A stretch of DNA of 25,631 nucleotides from Eimeria necatrix (GCF_000499385.1 NW_013654408.1:1-25631), one strand, 5' to 3'. Numbered from the stretch's first letter, positions 1-8,340 are shown. Numbers and translations: made by a program. The notes: a model not told the origin generated them from the sequence alone.

Positions 1-713
1 ACCCTACCTCCACCTCTCAAAGGTCACGTCTCCTATGCCGTAATCTCAAGCACCTCAGAGACTCTAACTCGCGTCATGCTGGGGTGTTCCACAAATGCAC
101 GGAGGCCATTTCACTATAATTACTTGAATGCATTTCAGTTCTTCTGACTACGTCCCATGCTCTTTACGACTCTCGTCATTGGCCTCTCCGCCCACTCGCA
201 TTGTGAACCTTCCGTGTACGATCAACAAAACACAGGCCCAACAACAACCTTATTGGTATCTATTCATCCACTAGCAGTTCACGCGCATCAGCAAACAAGC
301 ATCTGTAGGCTTTATCCAGAGCGACACAAACACGCACGGTATCACTACGCTCTAGCCCTCAGCGCCTCTGCGTCCCCTGCCTCGTGTCATGACGTGAGAT
401 GCATCCGGGATTTTCCTCCCCGTCGCTTCAGCGGACAGCTGCACGGCCGTTGAGGCATGCCACCTACTCGCTGCGCAACGCGTGTCATTCTTCTGACCTC
501 GCCGTGAGCTGCGAGGCGAGGCATTCCTTCCTCTTGTTACAATATACCGACACACTTGACCCGCCTCGCAACATCCCCACCACTAGCTGTTCTCTAACTA
601 ATTCACACCTCCAACCAGCTTACCATTAGTCTGGTACATCTGTGCATCATTGCAAGTGCAAGTGTCCTTCTCACATCGGCACCAGGCTCCCTAGAAAACA
701 ACGGTAAAGATGC
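1..713 (+). repeat. Higher-order satellite unit 1
   Basis: This is one full period of about 713 bp: the opening words at 1 return at 714 and nearly every stretch matches unit 2 with scattered substitutions. It holds a degenerate type-1 box C near 119 (TTACTTGAATGCATTTCAG) and a well-formed type-2 set: box A at 379, box B at 435 (ACAGCTGCACGG) and box C at 461. The left border is only the window edge, so the true phase of the unit is arbitrary. Small open frames in it are not kept in unit 2, so I read it as non-coding. Confidence 0.9.
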
Positions 714-1412
714 ACCCTACCTCCACCTCTCAAAGGTCACGTCTCCTATGCCGTGATCTCAAGCACCTCAGAGACTCTGACTCGCGTCATGCTGGAGTGT
801 TCCACAAATGCACCGAGACCATGCCATGACACCTACTTGAATGCATTCCAGTTCTTCTCACTATGTCCCACGCTCTTTACGACCCTCGTCATTGGCCTCT
901 TCGCCTACTCCCATTGTGAACCTTCCGTGTACGATAAAGAAAAAAACAGGCCCAACCACAACTGCATAAGTATCTGTCCTCCCACCAGCAGTTCACGCGC
1001 ATCAGCAAACATGCATCTGTAGGCTTTTTCCAGAGACACAAACACGCACGGTATCACTACGCTGTAGCCCTCAGCGCCTCTGCGTTCCCTGCCTCGTGTC
1101 ATGACGCGAGATGCATCTGGAATTTCCCCCCCTTCGCTCCAGCGTACAGTTGCACGGCCGTTGATGCATGGCACCCACTCGCTGCGGAGCGCGTGTCGTT
1201 CTTCTTACCACGCCGTGCGCTGCGAGGGCAGGCATTCCTTGCGCTTGTTACAATATGCCGACACACTTGACCCGCCTCGCAACATCCCCACCACTAACTG
1301 CTCTCCAACTAATCCGCACCTCCAACCAGCTTACCATTAGTCTGATAAACCTGTGCATCATTGCAAGTGCCCGTTTCACATCGGCGGCGGGCGCCCCAGA
1401 AAAACAGTTGCA
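714..1412 (+). repeat. Higher-order satellite unit 2
   Basis: This is a near-identical copy of unit 1, by eye about nine bases in ten, with small indels. One example is the poly-C run at 1126-1132, where unit 1 reads differently. Type-1 box C is at 828 and the type-2 set is box A 1091, box B 1146, box C 1172, the same internal distances as unit 1 (box C to box C 344 against 342). Similarity to unit 1 weakens from about 1380. The stretch after 1412 still aligns with the start of unit 1 (for example GTCTCCTAGGCGTGAATCTC against GTCTCCTATGCCGTAATCTC) but at clearly lower identity. Confidence 0.88.
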
Positions 1413-1477
1413 GACACGCGCAAACTCCACGTCTTAAAGTCGGCGTCTCCTAGGCGTGAATCTCAGCCATTTAAGTC

Positions 1478-2245
1478 TGCATCGTCACTTTCCTGCTCAC
1501 TACAAAACCAGCGTCGCCTTTGCGCAACCCCTACCTCCTGCAAATGACGCAGTCACCTTCAACCCGGCCCATGCTCTTTACGACCCTCGACGCTCTGCTC
1601 TATGCCTACCCGCACTGCAAGCCTGCTGCGCGCAATATACACACAAAATCAGCGGTTCAACGACAAATTCATACGCCTGCATCCTCACATTCCTCCCCTT
1701 CCCACCTGCAAGTGACGCAACCACATTCAAGACGTTTCATTCTCTTTACCACTCTTGCCACTCTCCTCGTCAGTCTCCTCTTCACCGACCACCACTGCAA
1801 ACATGCTGCGTGCGATTTGCGAAAATCGGCGGCTCAACAGCAACTTAACAAGTCTGCATCCCCACCTTCCTGCATTCCACAAATGCACCGCCGCCGTTGC
1901 CAAAGGCTACTTCCTGCAAATGACGCAGTCGCATTCACGATGACCCAGGTTCTCGACGACCCTCGTCACTCTCCTCTTCACTGTCCAGTACTGCAATCGT
2001 GCGCCGTGCAATGTACAAAAATCACCGGCTCTAAAACAACTTAGCAAGTGTGCATCCCCACCTTCCTGCGTTCAACACATGTACCGTCGCAATTGCTCAA
2101 CGCCTACTTCCTGCAAATGACGCAGTCACCTTCATGACGACCCGTGATCTTTACCACCCTCGCCACTCGCCTATCCACCTACCCGCACTGCGAACCTGCC
2201 GCTTACAATATACAAATGCAGCGGTCCAACAACAACTTGATTAGT
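1478..2245 (+). repeat. Tandem run of four type-1 monomers
   Basis: Four head-to-tail monomers start at about 1478, 1678, 1855 and 2051, marked by TGCATC at each start, and end near 2245. Lengths are about 200, 177, 196 and 195 bp. Shared words include CTTCCTGCAAATGACGCAGT, TTTACGACCCTCG or variants, and an AACAACTTA-like tail. The run is extremely pyrimidine-biased on this strand: 1741-1800 has about 27 C and 5 G. Two long overlapping open frames cross it, but the monomer lengths are mostly not multiples of three and the peptide is not kept in one frame. Confidence 0.87.
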
Positions 2246-2480
2246 ATCTATATTCACACTAGCAGTTTACGCGCATTAGCAAACAAGCATTGGTAGGCTT
2301 TGTCCAGAGCGACACAAACACGCACGGTATCACTACGCTCTAGCCCTCAGCGCCTCTGCGTCCCCTGCCTCGTGTCATGACGCGAGATGCATCCGGGATT
2401 TCCCGTCGCTTAAGCGTACAGCTGCACGGCCATTGATGCATGCCACCTACTCGCTGCGCAATGCGTCTCCCTGTTCTTGC
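2246..2480 (+). repeat. Third near-identical copy of the type-2 half-unit
   Basis: It matches unit 1 from about 260 to 500 almost base for base, including CGCACGGTATCACTACGCTC and the box set (box A 2368, box B 2418 ACAGCTGCACGG, box C 2444). A 5-6 bp deletion after GGGATTTCC shortens the box A to box C distance to 76 bp. Close identity ends soon after box C, near 2480, where the sequence becomes highly diverged. This is the right-hand limit of the homogenised part of the array. Confidence 0.88.
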
Positions 2481-2860
2481 CACTTTTTGCCACGCCGTGT
2501 GCTGCTGGTCATGGCTTTCGCTGGTTTAAATTTACCGGCGCACTTCTCCTGTCTTATAACCCCCCCACCCAGAGCTGCGCTAGAGCATATGCACTGTCGT
2601 CTCCTAATTAGCAAAAAGTAACACACATTGTTTAAAGTTAAAAGTTCTTTTTCGTTGCGGCAGTAGGCATCCAATGAACGAGGACGATGGTACACTTTAA
2701 ATACACTCCCCGCAACAACAGCGCTGCGCAGTGCCATTCTGACGCAACTCTGACTCCCTGATGCGTGTCACGTTGCTGCGCTCCACACGTTTGCTTTCGT
2801 CATTCTGCAATTCGTACTTCCTGAGAAAACCGCACTCACCCATAAGGCATCCCGTACGAC
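2481..2860 (+). repeat. First diverged satellite dimer, boxes A and C kept
   Basis: After 2480 only patches align with unit 1. An example is TTACCGGCGCACTTCTCCTG against ATACCGACACACTTGACCCG, and the C-rich run at 2560-2570. Box A reads AGTGCCATTCTGACGC at 2730 and box C reads CGTACTTCCTGAGAAAAC from about 2813, 81 bp downstream of box A. The step from the previous box C (2444 to 2811, 367 bp) equals that in unit 1 (461 to 828), so the phase is preserved although the sequence is not. Confidence 0.7.
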
Positions 2861-3079
2861 CAACTGCTTCAGCCGTTCTCTTCTCCACGCGCCAGCAACG
2901 TAAGCGCGGCCTGTGTTATCGAATGCAATTGCATAACCAACATTGCGTAATGTGCACTGCGTCGTTTTGTGTTTATCAACTGCTAAATCTGTTGGAAAAA
3001 GATGGCACCATCCAATTTGCTGCGAGCATGCTTGTATACAAGTTGAGGCGTGTCAGAATCCACGGCACCAGCAGTAGCG
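2861..3079. other. Spacer without a recognisable box
   Basis: There is no box A, B or C that I can defend and C and G are roughly balanced. It precedes the inverted segment and may contain its breakpoint. An open frame covers 2761-3084 but has no recognisable protein features. Confidence 0.4.
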
Positions 3080-3420
3080 CCTGAATATGATGTATGCATA
3101 AACGCTTGTGGGGACTAGGCTGCGTCAGGTTTCAGCACTAATCACTGTGATTTACTGCTGACATAATGCGTGCGCACTGAGTGTGACGAGAGCACCTATT
3201 GGATTGTTTTCGAGTTGTTCTGGCAAATTGAGACAAGAGTGAGAAGGACGGATAAGTGCGTGAGAAGTCGTGGGAGGCCGTGACAAAGAATGTGTTGTTT
3301 GCAGAACGTATGTTTCAGGTACTAAAGGTGGTGAATGCATAACGTGCGGCAACGTAAAACCGGCGTTGGTGTGGGACAGGGGAGTGATTAGGCACTGTGC
3401 CTAGTGTTATCTTTTACTAG
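3080..3420 (-). repeat. Inverted satellite segment
   Basis: The complement strand reads a box C, CATACGTTCTGCAAACAACA, from about 3312 down to 3293. It is followed by CATTCTTTGTCAC, the same word order as forward copies. The base skew is reversed here: 3241-3300 has about 24 G and 6 C and 3361-3420 about 22 G and 9 C on the plus strand, whereas forward neighbours are C-rich. The exact ends are uncertain; the G-rich stretch runs from about 3170 to 3420. Confidence 0.65.
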
Positions 3421-3740
3421 AATCCTGACGAGGCTCGCACTCTCTAAAAGCGTACAGTATAGATCTTCTGCATGCGCAAACCATTGAGGTTAACTCCAGC
3501 CGGAGCAACATTCGCTGGATACGACTCAAACCTTGTTCCGGTGACTCAAAGAGCACATGCCGCGCAACCCACGGACAGCGAGATTCAGAATCTGAAGCGT
3601 GCAACAGGCAATTCCCACATATCGATGCGCATGCAGATACACGGCGCACGAACAAAATAAATATTCCACGTTCGCCACAAGTACTATGGGCAATGCGAGC
3701 CTGGCCTTGTTTCCTTAATCACTGCGAAAAACTAGCTCTG
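3421..3740. other. Spacer without a recognisable box
   Basis: I see no satellite box here. A TGCATGC palindrome lies at 3469-3475. Open frames on both strands are short and featureless. The expected array phase is lost between 2811 and 3749 (938 bp), which fits the inversion next door. Confidence 0.4.
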
Positions 3741-3748
3741 GTATGTAG

Positions 3749-3770
3749 CACCTACTCGCTGCACAACACG
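3749..3770 (+). repeat. Satellite box C, type 2
   Basis: It reads CACCTACTCGCTGCACAACA, almost identical to the copies at 461 and 2444, although the flanking monomer sequence is barely recognisable. No box A or B is convincing upstream. Confidence 0.75.
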
Positions 3771-4016
3771 CATGCTTCAGCCGTGTCATGGGTTCCGCTG
3801 CATTCAGTCCTTTATCCTCAAGAAGCCAGAATAGCAGGACCGCGTGCGACAGGCTCCACCAGTAATCGCTCTCTCCCATATCCGTATGTGAATCTTGTGC
3901 CGACAACAAAAGGCAGATTAAGCCAGTTCAGAACGCTTTTAGATAGACAGATGGACATAGACAAGCGAGCCTCCCACCTACGTTCCAGCTGTGATTTGTT
4001 ATTAATGTGTTTCCTT

Positions 4017-4121
4017 AGTGCCAATCCGGTGCGCCTCATATGTACAAACGCAAGCTCTAATTTGCAGAAGCCCGCACAAACATAGTTTTCGATGCTTGAC
4101 ACCCACTCGCTGCAAGTGACA
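4017..4121 (+). repeat. Satellite boxes A and C
   Basis: Box A is AGTGCCAATCCGGTGCGCCT at 4017. Box C is CACCCACTCGCTGCAAGTGA at 4100, 83 bp later, followed by CATCTTCAATG as in other copies. The step from the previous box C is 351 bp. Confidence 0.75.
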
Positions 4122-4291
4122 CACTCATCTTCAATGCCTGGCATCTACAGTCTTTGTCTATCTCGTCTCGAAATCCTAGAAACTAAAACCTGCCCCAAGT
4201 CATCCACGAATACAGCTCTTCCCCGCAGTGCCTCTGAGTCGCGTTCTCACACAATGTACGTGGAAAAACGTTTTGCTTTTCGACTCAGTGC

Positions 4292-4341
4292 GCAGTTACA
4301 TGGATTTCGCATACGTGGAACGTACTCGCTGAGCAAAATGC
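4292..4341 (+). repeat. Satellite boxes B and C
   Basis: Box B is GCAGTTACATGG at 4292 and box C is CGTACTCGCTGAGCAAAATG from 4321. The distance from box B to the ACT of box C is 32 bp. A weak box A (AGTGCCTCTGAGTCGCG) starts at about 4227. This is a half-step (219 bp) after the previous copy. Confidence 0.72.
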
Positions 4342-4586
4342 ATCCCACTTCTGGCCTTCCCATGCTCTGAACAGTATGTGCCCCCTTGTTTCCGATTACC
4401 CGAACGACAAACTGGCCTCGCACAGTTTTCATGAGCAGCTGCTCTCGCCTTAATTCACACATACCACACAGATAGTTCGCGGCGTTCACATACTTGCATG
4501 TGCAAATTCGAAATAGGAAAAAAGCCCCCCCGAAACAAACTTGAGAGATACTCAGACGTTGCGACTTGGCTGGTCTAAGCATTCTC

Positions 4587-4690
4587 ACTGTCATTTTGAC
4601 GCGCCAAAAGCTTCCTTTTTTCCATCTTACCGCGACAGTGCGCCGATGTATCATATTGAAGACTGGAGACGCACTTGCTGCAAAAATTGC
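4587..4690 (+). repeat. Satellite boxes A and C
   Basis: Box A is ACTGTCATTTTGACGCGCC at 4587. Box C is GACGCACTTGCTGCAAAAAT at 4668, 81 bp later, followed by GCATTCATCTTC, close to the downstream word of the 4100 copy. The longest minus-strand open frame in the window (4247-4891) runs antisense through this copy and the previous one. Confidence 0.75.
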
Positions 4691-4972
4691 ATTCATCTTC
4701 ATTTTTTGAAATGAGCCTTGCTGTGTTTCCTTACCACTATCTTCTTCATGCACCTGAACGGTAAGGCAAAGCCGCGCCATTCTATTCAACAGCATCTTTA
4801 GCACAGCTTTGCACACATGCATCCTGCAGGAAACAAACCACGATGATCGTGTGCTCGCCCTATTCAGATCACCAGAGCCAAATGCATGCAAAACCTTCTT
4901 AGGCCCTTATTGCCGCTGACTTAGGTTACGACGCCATTCAAAGGCAAGCAAATTCCTTTTTCACCGCAGTGC

Positions 4973-5020
4973 TCAGCTGCATGGACTTTGATGCGTGGCA
5001 CCTACTCGCTGCACAAGACG
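4973..5020 (+). repeat. Satellite boxes B and C
   Basis: Box B is TCAGCTGCATGG at 4973 and box C is CACCTACTCGCTGCACAAGA at 4999. Box B to the ACT is 31 bp, exactly as in units 1 to 3. The bases between them, ACTTTGATGCGTGG, also resemble unit 2 (CCGTTGATGCATGG). Confidence 0.82.
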
Positions 5021-5253
5021 AACCCAGCTTGTCACATACCCATATGTTCCGCAGAATTTGGATTTGTTCCCTTGGACCGGCGCGCTAAACCACATCGTGA
5101 AACTTCCAGAAACATCTGTAGTTTTGTGGAAGCAATCACGTACGCTGCATAGTGTCCCGAGACGCATTCGTCGTTTCCAAACTAAAAACCGGATTTGGGT
5201 AAGCGAATATTATGGTGCCCTGTGCTTTCCCGTCAACAAAAACGTGTTTCCTC

Positions 5254-5353
5254 AGTGTCATTTCGACGTTTCTCACATTTTCCCGTGTCGCATTGCTTCA
5301 CTTCGCAAGTACATGATCGTCAGCCCCCGGTACGTACTTCCTGCAAACGACGC
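5254..5353 (+). repeat. Satellite boxes A, B and C (type 1)
   Basis: Box A is AGTGTCATTTCGACG at 5254, a degenerate box B is GCAAGTACATGA at 5305 and box C is CGTACTTCCTGCAAACGACG from 5333. Spacing is 77 bp from A to C and 31 bp from B to the ACT. Box C here is the type seen in the tandem monomers at 1529-2131, far inside the diverged part of the array. Confidence 0.78.
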
Positions 5354-5506
5354 ATTCTCGTCACTCCCTACCATGCGCCTCACGGTCTTCGTTGCTTTCC
5401 TGTCGCTGTGTTGGTACAGAAAACGCGCCTCTAGCTCTCCAGACGAAGAACTGCTTTTGTTAAAGCACATACACACATATTCTGTGTGCAATTATTCACA
5501 ATACGC

Positions 5507-5530
5507 GACACTTACTTGCTGCACAATATG
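5507..5530 (+). repeat. Satellite box C at a half-step
   Basis: It reads GACACTTACTTGCTGCACAA, 176 bp after the previous copy. Upstream only a fragment of box A (ACGCGCCTC near 5424) is suggestive. Confidence 0.65.
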
Positions 5531-5704
5531 GTTTCAGCTGCCTACATTTTCATGTGCTCTGCTCTCTCTGCTTCATTCGCACGGCTTACAACACATGTTT
5601 CAATCTTGAATATGCAGACATTTACGCCGCATTCGTCGCTCTTTCAACACTATTCAAGAGACTGCGGAGGCGAACTCTTGCTCTGCCTTCCGTTGCAGCA
5701 TCCC

Positions 5705-5752
5705 CAAATTGCATGGTCCTTAACACCTGCCACCCACGTTCTGCAAAGTATG
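5705..5752 (+). repeat. Satellite boxes B and C
   Basis: Box B is CAAATTGCATGG at 5705 and box C is CACCCACGTTCTGCAAAGTA at 5731. Box B to the ACG that replaces ACT is 31 bp. The step from the previous copy is 222 bp. Confidence 0.72.
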
Positions 5753-6067
5753 TGTCCAGCTCAGCGCCATGTTTCCACGTTCTCGAGCGTTGTTCGCCCG
5801 TCCCTCATGCACTGGCACACTGATGCCAACTTGCATGATCTCAGTCAGCAGCTGTTCTTGCCCAACGCCGCACGCACACTTCGTGCCAGCATAAATCCAC
5901 ATTTAAGAACACCAAAATCACATTGTGTCAATTACACATCCCTATAATAAAACGGCAACCAAAAATATCAGGGAGCCTATGTGGTCCCTCCTCGTTTTGT
6001 CAGTACGTGACATGCTTCACGTGGGCGCACGGCAGTTCTCCACACCTGCGCTGCTCTTTCAAAGACC

Positions 6068-6113
6068 ACAGCAGCGTGATGCGCTGCTTTTGACACCCAC
6101 TTGCTGCAAAGCA
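6068..6113 (+). repeat. Satellite boxes B and C
   Basis: Box B is ACAGCAGCGTGA at 6068 and box C is GACACCCACTTGCTGCAAAG at 6092, with the usual 31 bp from box B to the ACT. The bases CTTTTGAC just before box C resemble CTTTGA at 4987. Confidence 0.75.
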
Positions 6114-6371
6114 TACAAGCGCTTGCTCGCCCTGCCACGGGCTTCGTGGTGCGTGTGTCGTTCTGTCCTATTGCATGCAGTCAATGCGTCTTGCGCAGCC
6201 CTCACTAACACCTTCCTCTGGTCATCTCTAATAACATTCATCCGGGTTTCGCTCCAGCGCATAACTACACAGCAAACAATACTCGAACATCCATGCGCGT
6301 CGGCTAAACCTCCAAACGGCGTCAATGGAACGAGCCTTTACGCCTGCACATGACAATCGCAAGCTTCCTTC

Positions 6372-6470
6372 AGTGGAAACCCGAATATAAATACCAGCGC
6401 CTGCTTTGCGTTGTAAAATTCCATATAGGCAATGCTATTTTACATATGACACTCACTTTCTGCGAATCGA
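6372..6470 (+). repeat. Satellite boxes A and C, weak
   Basis: Box A is AGTGGAAACCCGAATATAAA at 6372, recognisable mainly by comparison with the copy at 4017. Box C is GACACTCACTTTCTGCGAAT at 6448. Spacing is 76 bp, and the step from the previous box C is 356 bp. Confidence 0.6.
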
Positions 6471-6765
6471 TGGATCCACATGCACCATCTTTCATGCGTT
6501 TGAAGGTCCTTGCCGTACTTCTCTCGATGTACCAGCATAGCTAACGGACCTCTCACCATATGGTGAAACAAATTGTTCTCTTTCAAAGTCACATGAATCC
6601 CTTGTGTCAGCAAAAGCTTACAGTGGTCTATGGTGATTCATTAGTGCACACTATGCGGGTCGCCCAACGCGTACACACACAAAAGAGGCTTAAACACGCA
6701 GTGCCTATGCATTAAGTACTGGCGCACCTCCAACAAGAATGCCTTTCTCCCTGTGGCCGCAGTGA

Positions 6766-6813
6766 ACAGCTGCATGGGTTTCGATACTTTGCAACTTATT
6801 GCTGTAGGCATTA
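6766..6813 (+). repeat. Satellite box B with decayed box C
   Basis: Box B is a perfect ACAGCTGCATGG at 6766, preceded by CAGTGA as in the 4973 copy (CAGTGC). Box C is reduced to GCAACTTATTGCTGTAGGCA at 6791. Box B to ACT is 28 bp, suggesting a 3-bp deletion. Confidence 0.68.
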
Positions 6814-7072
6814 CATGCAAATACTGGCCATGCAATGCGCTGCGTTGCAGTGGTATTCTGATTCCAATGTACTGGCCTAGCATGTCGAAGTCCTATGGTC
6901 TCCACCAACGGCTGCTCTCTTTTTAATTTACCCCGCTTCTTTTGCGCCAGCGATACGATGAACACTGCAAACATACAGAGTGTCCGTGAGGTTTTCATGT
7001 AGATAGAGATGTAAACGTAATCCTTCATACTGGACAAGCTGCGTTTGCATCGTGCCACGCCAGCGTCTCATC

Positions 7073-7177
7073 AGTGCCAATCTGACGCACCTCAGATACC
7101 AACGTCTCCTCTACGTGATCACAGCCCATAAAGGGATAGTCTTCAGGAGAGTCCACACCTACTTCCTGCACACAGCG
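7073..7177 (+). repeat. Satellite boxes A and C (type 1)
   Basis: Box A is AGTGCCAATCTGACGCACCT at 7073 and box C is CACACCTACTTCCTGCACAC at 7154, 81 bp apart. This is among the best-kept pairs in the diverged zone. Confidence 0.78.
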
Positions 7178-7404
7178 TACTTATCTTCGTATCTTCGCTT
7201 GGATTTCATGGTCTTCGTCAATCTCTTCTCGGTTTAGCCGCATAGTGGTGCCTCGTTGAAAAAGATCCAACAGCTGTTTTTCCCTAGCTCTATAAGCACG
7301 CATTGTGTCAGCAACATTTTACGGTGATTGGCGCTTGAACATAAATATGCATTATCCAGATGGCCAGAAGAATAAAAGTGTTCAAGACATTAAGATCCTT
7401 GTGA

Positions 7405-7505
7405 CCTGCACTTCGACGCGCCTTTACTGGAAGCGCTTTCCCCTTGCTCTACACCGTACAGGTGCATGCGCTTTGGTACGTGGTACCCACTTCCTGAGCA
7501 TGGCG
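7405..7505 (+). repeat. Satellite boxes A, B and C
   Basis: Box A is partial (CTGCACTTCGACGCGCCT from 7406), box B is ACAGGTGCATGC at 7458 and box C is GTACCCACTTCCTGAGCATG from 7484. Box B to ACT is 31 bp; A to C is about 78 bp. Box B here overlaps a TGCATGC palindrome at 7463-7469. Confidence 0.72.
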
Positions 7506-7739
7506 CATCCAACTGCTTACCACGCCGCTTTGTTTGACGCCTCTACATCCTACCACAAACAAAAATGAATACGACGCAGCCATGGGGCTGCTCTGACAGC
7601 CCACCGTTACCGCAATTTGCTTTCTACAACAATCTCAAAGCTAAAGCCGCACTCCCAAGCCTCAAAACCGTAAACAGTAGCGTCACGAGTGTGGGATTGT
7701 AGACTCTTTTAGGCGTGCCGTGGAATCCGACTCCTGCTT

Positions 7740-7762
7740 GACGCCCATTTGCTGCATCCAAC
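7740..7762 (+). repeat. Satellite box C
   Basis: It reads GACGCCCATTTGCTGCATCC. A perfect box B-like word (ACAGCTGCATGG, 7761-7772) lies after it instead of before, so the order is disturbed or a further copy begins here. The step from the previous copy is 257 bp, outside the usual classes. Confidence 0.58.
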
Positions 7763-8112
7763 AGCTGCATGGTCTTCAAAGATTGGCGCTTACTTCCTTC
7801 AAAATGCATATCTAGCTTGAAGCGGATAATTTCAGGTCAATTCTTAGAATCGCCTAGCTGTGTTTGCCTGTTCCTGCACCGGGTCAGTGATGCTGCTTCG
7901 TAAACTCTTGTTCAATAACTGCTCGTGTACATATCTGCTTGCACATTTCGTGTAAGCAATCCTTCAAGCTGAGCAGACAAAGTAGTGCTAAGACTTTGGA
8001 AAACGCTTCTCACATCGCTAGAAATATGGACTCCTTAAGCCGTTTTCACGCCTGGATAACTTTTACTCAGTTCAAATCAAATCTGTATTCTTGCTTTGCA
8101 TTGCAGCTCGCG

Positions 8113-8160
8113 GTATGTGCATCATCTGCTGCAGCTGACACCTACAGCCTGCAAAATAGG
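8113..8160 (+). repeat. Last clear satellite copy, weak box B and box C
   Basis: Box C is GACACCTACAGCCTGCAAAA at 8137. TGCAT of a degenerate box B (from 8113) is aligned at the standard 31-bp offset. No regular copy is evident after this one, so I place the right edge of the array here. Confidence 0.55.
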
Positions 8161-8276
8161 TGTTCCGCTGAGAAACGTCTTATGCAGTTTTACAGTCTAT
8201 ATGACCTCTCTTTATTTATTAGCATTGTGATGCGTCCATGCGCCGAATCGATAAACATGTATTTTAGGCCGAGTCC

Positions 8277-8288
8277 ACGCGCGCGCGT
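8277..8288. other. Perfect CG-alternating palindrome
   Basis: ACGCGCGCGCGT is a 12-bp perfect palindrome with five consecutive CG dinucleotides, 117 bp beyond the last satellite copy. Alternating CG of this kind can form Z-DNA in principle. Survival of so many CpG sites suggests little methylation-driven decay here. Confidence 0.9.
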
Positions 8289-8340
8289 CATTCGACCACG
8301 AAGCAGTACTAAACAATAACAGGACTTGCGAGCATCAACA

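Larger units (their letters stand above)
1413..2480 (+). repeat. Higher-order satellite unit 3, expanded by three extra monomers
   Basis: It begins like unit 1 and has its type-1 box C at 1529, 116 bp in, as in unit 1. Instead of going straight to the type-2 half it repeats the type-1 monomer, giving box C again at 1703, 1903 and 2101. It then rejoins the unit plan: the type-2 box C at 2444 is 343 bp after 2101, matching 342 bp in unit 1. So this unit equals the standard one plus about 570 bp, that is, three additional monomers. Confidence 0.82.
1..8160 (+). repeat. Satellite array, about 350-bp dimers of about 175-200-bp monomers
   Basis: Box C (CACCTACTCGCTGCRCAA or CTACTTCCTGCAAATGACGC) starts near 119, 461, 828, 1172, 1529, 1703, 1903, 2101, 2444, 2811, 3749, 4100, 4319, 4668, 4999, 5331, 5507, 5729, 6092, 6448, 6791, 7154, 7483, 7740 and 8137. 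Anchoring error is about 5-10 bp. Most steps are 329-367 bp; half-steps are 174, 200, 198, 219, 176 and 222 bp. Two further boxes sit at fixed distances upstream of box C in many copies. The left 2.5 kb is well conserved and the rest is heavily diverged. All copies but one lie in the same orientation. The array is cut by the left window edge. I infer a centromere-edge, subtelomeric or other heterochromatic satellite; its chromosomal place cannot be seen. No gene is evident inside it. Confidence 0.88.

Noticed and set aside
1456..2044. Overlapping open frames with a recurring peptide like PANDAVTF across the tandem monomers
   Set aside because: The peptide recurs because the DNA word CTGCAAATGACGCAGTC recurs. 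Most monomer lengths are not multiples of three, the frames break, and other units carry stops.
4247..4891. Longest open frame in the window, 214 codons, minus strand
   Set aside because: It runs antisense through satellite copies. The peptide has no recognisable domain and is rich in scattered Cys, Arg and Met as expected of random translation. Lengths near 200 codons are expected by chance in six frames of 25 kb.
4995..5609. Open frame of 204 codons, plus strand
   Set aside because: It spans three satellite box C copies and the spacers between them, and no protein family is recognisable.
3748..8160. Recurring peptide DTYSLQN-like word read through box C in many copies, suggesting a protein repeat
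   Set aside because: Box C lacks stops in that frame, so it translates alike wherever it occurs. The surrounding frame is closed by stops and frameshifts in most copies.
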